From the IMG/VR virus record IMGVR_UViG_3300025138_000187, positions 1 through 32,282 of that record: a stretch of 32,282 bases of DNA; one strand, 5' to 3'. The translations under genes were made by a program, and so were the position numbers. Shown here one piece after another: positions 1 to 6,700 of the stretch; position 1 is the stretch's first letter, and the number at the start of each line of letters is the position of its first letter. The notes under the pieces are model-generated. The model searched no databases and was not told where the DNA came from. It was given only the letters and a program-made list of their open reading frames with translations. The DNA is from a virus.

Positions 1-422
1 CAGTACAACCGTAAGTAAAAGGTATACACGATCCATTATCTATATTTGCTAATTGATCATAGTTAAACATTGTAGGATCAGTACAACCATAAACAACGTC
101 TATGCAGCTACCATCATCTACATTTGCTTGTGGCATGAAATTAAGTGCTGAAGGATCCATACACCCAAAAATAGGTAGTATACAACTGTTGTCATCTGTG
201 TTTGCTAATGAGTCATAATTTAAAGCAATATCACTTGTACAACCATATATAAACGGAATACAAGTATCGGGTGTGTTTGCTAATATGTTGTAGTTAAATG
301 CAAAAGCATCCATACAACCTGTAACTACAGGTAAGCAACCACCATTATCAACGTTAGCTAAATCATTGTAGTTAAAAGCTGTTGAGTCAGTGCAACCAAA
401 AACAGCTAGAGTATTACAACTA
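1..422 (-). repeat. Tandem 78-nt (26-codon) coding repeat
   Basis: Six consecutive degenerate copies have their Gly-Cys codons ending at plus-strand positions 10, 88, 166, 244, 319 and 397, a spacing of 78, 78, 78, 75 and 78 nt. Each encodes a GC(T/M)D-x-NY-x-AN-DDGSC-like unit with two cysteines, probably a small disulfide-closed or metal-binding loop. The DNA copies differ at many positions while the protein pattern is kept, so this is an old protein repeat under selection and not a recent slippage product. More copies are expected beyond the left edge. Confidence 0.85.
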
Positions 423-1468
423 TCTTGAACATTTATATCTGTGTAGTAAGTGTTAGCTGTATCAACGTGATATTCTAAATACGCTGGAGATATACAGCCT
501 GGATAGTAATAACAACTCTGAGCAGTGTTTGCTGTATCTACATAGTTAAATGCTAGAGTGTCCATACAGCCATATACTATATCTTCACATATATTACCAC
601 AATAAGTAAAACCTTCGTAGCACACAAATGGCTGTATGAAAGGTGGTTGAACACTTATAGCTGTATCACCATCAGGTGCAATCAGCGTAAAGCCACATTC
701 TACAGCTGTAAATTGTGCTTGTTGACTAATAAAAAGTTTAGCACTAACAGGAGCTGGTGCGTACAAGTCTATAGTAAATGCTTGGTTAAAACCACCGTTT
801 GTCATAAAAAAAGCAGTAGTATCACCGTCTTGATATATTTCTAATGTAGTTCCAAAAACCCAACCATTACCTATTAAATCGTGTAGTATAAGATCGTAAG
901 TACATTGAACAATGTTATCCATAGCGTTTGCTAGTGGATCGTAGTTATACATAGTGCTATCAGTACAACCGTAAACTATCAATGTGTTGCAGCTACTATC
1001 ACTAACATTTGCTAATGGGTTATATTCTAAGTAATCATCATCAGTACAACCAGGAACTGGTGGTGGTGGCGGGCAGAAATCAGAAACAAAATAATGAGTA
1101 GTATCTAAACCAAAAGCGGGATTGTCTCCATAAACTAAAGTATCACCACATTGTACTACATAGTAAGAACCATCTTGTCCACCCCATATACTTCCTTGCA
1201 AACCATCTCCATACTGATCATATATAGTAAATGCCATATAACCAACAGGTAGACAGTGATTAATATATTGAGGTTGATAGTTAGGTACATTAGTATAAGG
1301 ACCTCCTGATATAAGAACATTACCTAAAGAGTCTTGAATATCCCAAGTAGTTTCTGATGGGTATTGATCTAGGTTTATATTAATTAAAGTATTTTCACAA
1401 TAACTACCTTGAGCAGTCATTGTAAAGCTTATTAAAAAAGCTATTATAAATGCTAGTAAACTACGCAT
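1..1468 (-). CDS. Secreted flavobacterial-type repeat protein (partial, runs off the left edge)
   Basis: The frame is open from the ATG at 1468 to the window edge (489 codons, no stop), so the C-terminus is missing. It begins with a clear signal peptide (MRSLLAFIIAFLISFTMTAQ, cleavage probably after TAQ). Residues about 24-135 form a beta-rich domain with a YPSETTWDIQDSLG segment and a YDQYGDG motif, a type common in secreted proteins of marine flavobacteria. A PPPPP linker follows. Cys-containing repeats start with Gly-Cys at residues 140, 167, 300, 324, 358, 384, 409, 435, 461 and 487. The clearest copies read GCTDPTMFNYDQLANIDNGS-C. A second beta-rich domain (about 190-290) is inserted between copies 2 and 3. 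Such repeats are known from large Bacteroidota surface proteins. A signal peptide is unexpected for a phage tail fibre, so I infer an exported adhesin or surface decoration made during infection. No catalytic motif is seen. The ATG lies inside the preceding micro-gene, overlapping it by 8 nt. Confidence 0.85.
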   Translation of the reverse strand, partial: MRSLLAFIIAFLISFTMTAQGSYCENTLININLDQYPSETTWDIQDSLGNVLISGGPYTNVPNYQPQYINHCLPVGYMAFTIYDQYGDGLQGSIWGGQDGSYYVVQCGDTLVYGDNPAFGLDTTHYFVSDFCPPPPPVPGCTDDDYLEYNPLANVSDSSCNTLIVYGCTDSTMYNYDPLANAMDNIVQCTYDLILHDLIGNGWVFGTTLEIYQDGDTTAFFMTNGGFNQAFTIDLYAPAPVSAKLFISQQAQFTAVECGFTLIAPDGDTAISVQPPFIQPFVCYEGFTYCGNICEDIVYGCMDTLAFNYVDTANTAQSCYYYPGCISPAYLEYHVDTANTYYTDINVQDSCNTLAVFGCTDSTAFNYNDLANVDNGGCLPVVTGCMDAFAFNYNILANTPDTCIPFIYGCTSDIALNYDSLANTDDNSCILPIFGCMDPSALNFMPQANVDDGSCIDVVYGCTDPTMFNYDQLANIDNGSCIPFTYGCT

Positions 1469-1532
1469 GCGAACCATCACAATTACCGTTAGCATCTTTT
1501 GTTTTACCGCACATACATTTTTTTTCTTTCAT
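1461..1532 (-). CDS. CDGSH-like micro-protein, 23 residues
   Basis: An ATG at 1532 opens a 23-codon frame ending in TAG at 1461-1463. It contains CMCGKTKDANGNCDGSH, i.e. C6-x-C8 followed by C18-D-G-S-H22. This is the three-Cys one-His ligand pattern of CDGSH [2Fe-2S] proteins (C-x-C-x2-S/T-x3-P-x-C-D-G-S/A/T-H), with one residue more than the consensus between the second and third Cys and no proline. Known CDGSH domains are about 40 residues, so this is little more than the ligand loop. It starts 4 nt after the lipoprotein stop at 1537 and its end overlaps the start of the repeat protein (1468), which fits a translationally coupled operon. The context of A-rich sequence before ATG matches the neighbours. 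Whether it folds or binds a cluster alone is inference; it might dimerise or bind zinc. Confidence 0.7.
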   Translation of the reverse strand: MKEKKCMCGKTKDANGNCDGSHA

Positions 1533-1536
1533 AATT

Positions 1537-2088
1537 TTATTCTTTAATTTTTATTGTTATATCATGAGGAGCAAATTCGTTTCCACCAAAATAAGGATAT
1601 AAGTAATACCTTCTAATTGTTCCCCAAAATCCATCAGGTCTTCTTCTTACGCTTGTAGTATCTCCGTCTATTGTTATAGTATAGTAAAATGTTTCTATAT
1701 CAATCATCGCCTCGTACGATGTGTTTATTTCTATATTTCTTATAAAGCCAGAAGACATTGAATTGTTTTCACGCTTTAACCAACAAAGCTCTATGTTACC
1801 TTCTATATATCTCCAACCTAATCTTATAGAGTATTTTTTATGTGATTTGCCAAAGTCGCTAAAACCATATATCTTGTTAACATCATATTGATTTTCTGGT
1901 ATCTCAGTTGTATACTCTGCCGATTCGTCTAGTATAAAACGAAACTTAATTCTAGAGTTGTCTGGGTGGTTAAAAAAACTACCTGATCTATGTTCACCTT
2001 CTGGTATTATGTAAGTTCTATAGCCAAGGTCGTCAGTTTCTTTAGCACAAGATACAAATAGTAGTAATATTAATAATCTAAAAGTCAC
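1537..2088 (-). CDS. Predicted surface lipoprotein, beta-rich, function unknown
   Basis: The 183-residue product starts with a hydrophobic stretch and a lipobox (LLFVSC, Cys14), followed by AKETDD. Acidic or lysine-acidic residues right after the lipidated Cys resemble the lipoprotein export signal that sends Bacteroidota lipoproteins to the cell surface; that is inference. The only workable start is GTG at 2088. A TGA lies in frame directly upstream and the next in-frame Met is far beyond the signal peptide. The start overlaps the end of the thioredoxin-like gene by 11 nt (stop at 2078-2080). The body is rich in alternating beta-strand patterns and aromatic residues and ends with YPYFGGNEFAPHDITIKI, which recalls ConA-like jelly-roll proteins, but I cannot name a family. 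Two further cysteines are not paired in an obvious motif. Confidence 0.75.
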   Translation of the reverse strand: MTFRLLILLLFVSCAKETDDLGYRTYIIPEGEHRSGSFFNHPDNSRIKFRFILDESAEYTTEIPENQYDVNKIYGFSDFGKSHKKYSIRLGWRYIEGNIELCWLKRENNSMSSGFIRNIEINTSYEAMIDIETFYYTITIDGDTTSVRRRPDGFWGTIRRYYLYPYFGGNEFAPHDITIKIKE

Positions 2089-2404
2089 TCATTAATAGTT
2101 CATCAATCACCGCTTGCATTTCTTTTCTTGTAGCTTTCATACTGAATGATATATCAGCTTGAAACCTTTTTACTTCTTCACCATCTTTATATATAACAAC
2201 CGTTGGCACTATAATTATTTCATGTTTTTCTTGTAACTTAGGCGCTTTAGCTATATCTACATATACTATATCACAGTCAGTAAGCTTTCCTATGTATGCT
2301 ACTTTGTTTGGATCGTTCCACTCGGCATTAAAATGTGTAACCACAATCTGTGAGCTAGCACTTAAACTAAATGCTGTAAAAAGTATTAGTAATAATTTTT
2401 TCAT
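2078..2404 (-). CDS. Exported thioredoxin-fold protein lacking the CxxC active site
   Basis: The 108-residue protein has a cleavable-looking signal peptide (residues 1-19, MKKLLLILFTAFSLSASSQ) and then a compact thioredoxin fold. It shows strand VVTHFNAEWNDPNK (21-34), strand DIVYVDI (45-51), the cis-proline loop IIVPTVVIYKDGEEV (64-78) and a C-terminal helix. In a normal thioredoxin the first stretch reads F-x-A-x-W-C-G-P-C-K; here the two catalytic cysteines are Asn30 and Asn33 around Asp31-Pro32. Only one cysteine (C44) remains, so thiol-disulfide exchange is excluded. The cis-Pro67 surface used for partner binding is retained, so a binding role in the periplasm is likely. The gene sits between a membrane-anchored protein and a lipoprotein in the exported cassette, 6 nt after the former. 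Family assignment is fairly sure; role is unknown. Confidence 0.8.
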   Translation of the reverse strand: MKKLLLILFTAFSLSASSQIVVTHFNAEWNDPNKVAYIGKLTDCDIVYVDIAKAPKLQEKHEIIIVPTVVIYKDGEEVKRFQADISFSMKATRKEMQAVIDELLMSDF

Positions 2405-2410
2405 TTAATT

Positions 2411-2686
2411 TTATCTAAGTTTATCGATCTTATCTTCCATTCTTCTAATATCAATCTTTAACTCTTCTACAGCTTTTTCTGTGTTTTCTATAGATTGACG
2501 TACGTTAACATCTTTCATATTAAATTCCATGCGAGTAATATCTGGTTTAGGCAGCTCTTTTGCCTCAGCTATATCTGCTTGTAAAGCAAACCACATACCT
2601 ATAATAGTTGCCATGGCAAAGCCAACAGCTATTAGTGTTTTTATACTTATATTAAAACCTGTATTTTCATTTAAATCGTTTGCCAT
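2411..2686 (-). CDS. Single-pass membrane protein with C-terminal coiled coil
   Basis: This is a 91-residue protein with a polar N-terminus (1-15), one transmembrane helix (about 16-36, rich in Ile, Ala and Met, containing IIGMWFAL) and a charged tail. Residues about 58-91 form a heptad-like amphipathic helix (VEELKIDIRRMEDKIDKLR). The N-in, C-out arrangement with a periplasmic coiled coil is that of inner-membrane spanins or other small phage envelope proteins, but the sequence alone does not prove it. It lies 20 nt behind the outer-membrane-like gene and 6 nt ahead of the thioredoxin-like gene, and the same short spacing suggests one transcript. No endolysin is visible in the window to support a complete lysis module. 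A holin or an anchoring protein for the exported cassette are alternatives. Confidence 0.7.
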   Translation of the reverse strand: MANDLNENTGFNISIKTLIAVGFAMATIIGMWFALQADIAEAKELPKPDITRMEFNMKDVNVRQSIENTEKAVEELKIDIRRMEDKIDKLR

Positions 2687-2706
2687 TTTCTTAGTTTTGA
2701 GTATAG

Positions 2707-3756
2707 TTAAAATATTACATAATTTACACCAAACTTAAAGTCATACCACTCTCTATTCCAGTACTTATTGTATTTACCTTCAACAAAAGTACCTAAGTGT
2801 TTATTTATTTTATAACCAAGTATGATACCACCACTGTAATCAAGCCATTGACTACCCTCGTATTTATGATAAGAGTAATTGTTACCTCCGTCTAAATGAT
2901 AAGGCATAACGTTAGCCCAAGCATGTGACCAAAATGATTTTGTGTAACGGTAGTAATCAAAACCTAAAACAACAGAGTGTTGTATTATTTGATCTAGTTC
3001 ATTGCGTTTTCTTTCTGTATAACTTGCTAGCACGCCTGGTATTACAACTTCTTCCCAAATCTCTTTGCTTGTAGCAACGAGTTCTCCATCAGGAGAAAAA
3101 TACTCACTAGCAGCTACATTGACATTATAGCCTTCTTGCAGTGCTAGGTAAGTGTAATGTATATTGCCATTGCTTAGCATCCACTCAGCCAAAGGATTAT
3201 ATCCGTACGGTTCGGATAACCTTTGAGCAAGCCCAGCATTAAAAGACAATTTGTCATTAACTTTATATCTATATCTTTCCGATGTCTCAAAGTATTTGAT
3301 GTCAGCAAAACCATCTTCTAGGTATTCACCTTTTAATATATACTTATCATCTACAAATCTTACAAAGTGATGTTGATCTAAATACTCATTACCTTGTTGT
3401 CTTTTGTAATCTACTTCAAATAAAAATTCTAAGCCACGTACTTTACCTACGTTAGCGCCGTCTGACCACGACTGTTCTGTACCATCATAAAACGTTTGTG
3501 CTCTGTTTTCGTAACCAAATCTAGCAATTTTACGCACGCCAAGAGCTAAGTTGTAGTCATATGGAGTTTCTACTGTTACAGTTTCTAAACCATTGTTAAC
3601 AGAAAATACATCTATATCTGATATAGAGTTACCACCGTTCGCAGCGGCATAAAACGTAGCAAATTTAAAATACTTTTTTAAATTTTGTGAACAACATTTT
3701 TTCGGCGCCGCACAAGCAACCAGTGCTATACACATTATTATTATTAGTTTCTTCAT
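2707..3756 (-). CDS. Outer-membrane beta-barrel-like protein of phage origin
   Basis: This 349-residue protein begins with a signal sequence (MKKLIIIMCIALVAC) containing a lipobox-like LVAC at Cys15 and a second Cys pair at about 21-22. It could be lipidated or cleaved by signal peptidase I. The rest is dominated by alternating aromatic/polar strands: YNLALGVRKIARFGYENRA, VRGLEFLFEVDYKRQQ, QHSVVLGFDYYRYTK, LDYSGGIILGYKINKH and HLGTFVEGKYNKYW. It ends in FKFGVNYVIF, and a terminal aromatic residue on a last beta strand is the classic outer-membrane-barrel signature read by the BAM machinery. It starts by an ATGA overlap with the stop of the giant ejection protein, so it is co-translated with late virion genes. 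I infer insertion in the host outer membrane. Receptor masking or superinfection exclusion is possible, and being a virion component is less likely because of the signal peptide. Confidence 0.75.
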   Translation of the reverse strand: MKKLIIIMCIALVACAAPKKCCSQNLKKYFKFATFYAAANGGNSISDIDVFSVNNGLETVTVETPYDYNLALGVRKIARFGYENRAQTFYDGTEQSWSDGANVGKVRGLEFLFEVDYKRQQGNEYLDQHHFVRFVDDKYILKGEYLEDGFADIKYFETSERYRYKVNDKLSFNAGLAQRLSEPYGYNPLAEWMLSNGNIHYTYLALQEGYNVNVAASEYFSPDGELVATSKEIWEEVVIPGVLASYTERKRNELDQIIQHSVVLGFDYYRYTKSFWSHAWANVMPYHLDGGNNYSYHKYEGSQWLDYSGGIILGYKINKHLGTFVEGKYNKYWNREWYDFKFGVNYVIF

Positions 3757-6700
3757 AATTGTTTTCGATTTTTTCGTCTTTTAGTAATAGTTCTTATTCT
3801 TTGAATTTCAGGATCTTCAATACCAAGATTCCATTTACTCCAACCAAAAAGCATAAATATTCTTGACAAAGTACTATTATCTCTATTAGCAACCTCTTGT
3901 AAGTTTTGAGTTTTTCTATATAATCTGTTAGTAGGTAAAGTTGTTAAAGCTTCAACATAGTTTGTTGCTGCAGACCATACTGGGTTATCAATATCAAAAG
4001 TGTCCATATAATCCATAACTTTTCTATCATAGTTAAAAGTTTTTTCTGCATTAACTATTTTTCTAGCTTTAATACCAAGTGGCGGAGAATAGTTTAGCGC
4101 TTCAACCAGTACGCTACTTTCGTCAGGATTATAAGATTTAGTTCTTTCACCAGCAAAAGCAAACGCCATGTTTTTTAATGTAGCGATAATTGCACCACCA
4201 ACACCTGAACCTCTAAGTAAACTATCTATTGTTCCGTTTAATATTCTACCTTTTTTCTTTAAAAGATCTTCATCATCTGGATCGTCATTAAACATAGCCG
4301 CAAACAAAGCTGTTTGTAAAGTGTAGAAAACTATATTTTGAGCAAAGCCGTAATAAAGTATTCTAGAAACATTAGCCATGTCACTTTTCTTTTGACTTGT
4401 ATAAGGAGGTGATATTCTTCTTTTTATAAGATCACTAGCAGATTTTTTAATTATTCTAGCATACTGTGATGTAACGTTTTGAAAACCTAGTATCATCCAA
4501 CCTAACACAGAATTTTGCTGTGATGAAGTCATATCAGGTCTTGCAGACTGCTGTGTAGATTCTGCTACAATTTGAAAATCCTCAAAAGCTTTTTTCTCAG
4601 CTTCTTTTTGTGACATACCTTTTTTTATATAAGTATTAACTCTATTTCTATAAAAACCAGCACCACCTGAAGCAATAGCCATACTATCAGATATTTGTGT
4701 TGGTGTAAAACCTAAAGCTAATAATCTTTTTATTATAGATCTTACCGGTTGTTTTGATCTACTAGCATAACTAGCTATGTCTTGATAGTTAACATCCATT
4801 GTTAAACCACCACGTCTTTGCTTTAACATATCAGAGTTAAATATCATTGACCAATCAGTCCAGTATTGTCTTTGGTTAGCAAATGCTTTAGCAGCGTGAA
4901 ATAAATTGTTATCTTCAAAGTTAATAAAATTAACAACAGATAGTTGCTGTAATATTGCAGATCTCATATTAAAGAACATCACACCACCAATAGAAGCTTG
5001 TAAATAATCTAAAAATCTATTTACATTTTTATTAACACCTTGTGGTCTTCTAGTACCTTTACTAATCCTGTAAATCATGTCTTCTAAAGCCTCTCTTACG
5101 TTTTCACCAAAAGCAGCTTCTATCTTGTTCATGTTTTCTTTACTAAATATTTCTTTAGCGTTGTTGTTAAAATCTACAAAAAACTGTTCTCTGTTAACAC
5201 CATCAGTTGCTTTTATTAAATCAGTTCTTATATCACCTACTTCCCACTCTTCAGTTGGCTTAACGTACTTATCTTGTCTAGATATTATACTTACAGTCTC
5301 TGCGTACTTCTTTAATTCAGAGTCATTGTTAACAATTTCAACTAATAAATTTTGATCTGCCTTACTAAGACCTGGTATACTATAGCCGTATTTATTCCAT
5401 AAATAAACTCTTGCAGCATCTTCATAATTATAATCGTTTTTTGTTTCTTTTATTTTGTTGTTTAGCTTTTTAGCTGTTTCACGATCTGTTTTCTTTAAAG
5501 CTTTGTAGTCATTAGCTATAGCTTGCTTAGCATTGTTTAGTTCTCTAAAAGCTCTATTCAAAGGTCTTATTAAAGTTTTTTCAAAAAAGTCTCTATGTCT
5601 ATTACCCATTTTACCAGTACCTATAAAGTTATATAATAAACCTACAAAGTCTTCATGTGAAGGTGGTATAAACAACTTAAACTTACCTTTGCTAGCGCCA
5701 CGTTTTCTAGCTTTTATAGCACTAAACCTTTTGTTAGCATCGATACCAGTTATTTCTTCTAGTATTGTATTGAACTTAGTACCAGCACTAAAATTAACTC
5801 TAGCTTGAACTACTTTTGATTTTATATCTAACTGTTCTAAAACATTTTTAACAGCTTTTACATTTGGTAAAGCATCGTCTACAAAGTACATATCGTTATA
5901 TCCTTCTGAAAACTTTTCAAGCATCCACATTGCTTTTGCTTCGCCAGTACTATTACCTAGACCAGTTATGTTTTCTAAAGGTATATTTATACCTTCGCTT
6001 TTTAAATATTCGTGTATTGCTTGCTCACTTTGTGGTGCTCTTGCTGTTAATATAAATACATTTTTAGGACCAAACTTTTCTATTTGGTTTTTCATCTTTT
6101 GCATTAGTGGTCCTGGTTTTCCATTAGTAACTCTGTTAAAGTCTGTAAAATCCATTTTCCAACCTTGCTGTACAAGATCATCACCAACAAAAGGCCACTC
6201 ATCAGAAGCTATACGTTTTGTTTCACCATCTTTAGTTGCTATTACAAAATTATTACTTATGCCAACAGTTTCGTCAAAGTCAAAAGCGCTCATACCTCTT
6301 GGAATAGTATCTTTGGTATAACCTCTAGCCATTTTAGTTCCTCTTGAAAACATATTTCTTTGTTTAACCTGAGTGTCTAAAGATTTTATGTTTCCGTTAA
6401 TATTTACATTGTATATTTGATCAGCTGTTTGTCTACCTTCACCAAAGAGATTTTTTGGATTTATACCAAACCCGTTTTTACCTTCAATAGCAGCAACTTC
6501 TGGATGAAAATATCTATCAAGCCAAGTGTTTACTAAAAACTGCCAGTTCTTACCCATTGATTTTTGTCTTCCTGAACCTACAAGCTTAGTCTTATCTTCG
6601 TAATTGTCAAGAGCTATTAACTTATAATTTTCCATTACCAACTTATAAGCACGATCAAAGTCTAAATATTCACCATCAATTTGTTCTAAAGAAGTTTCTA

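Noticed and set aside
1-422. Regular 78-nt direct repeats that could suggest a CRISPR array
   Set aside because: The repeats are one continuous reading frame with a conserved Cys/Asp/Asn protein pattern and no constant repeat separated by unique spacers.
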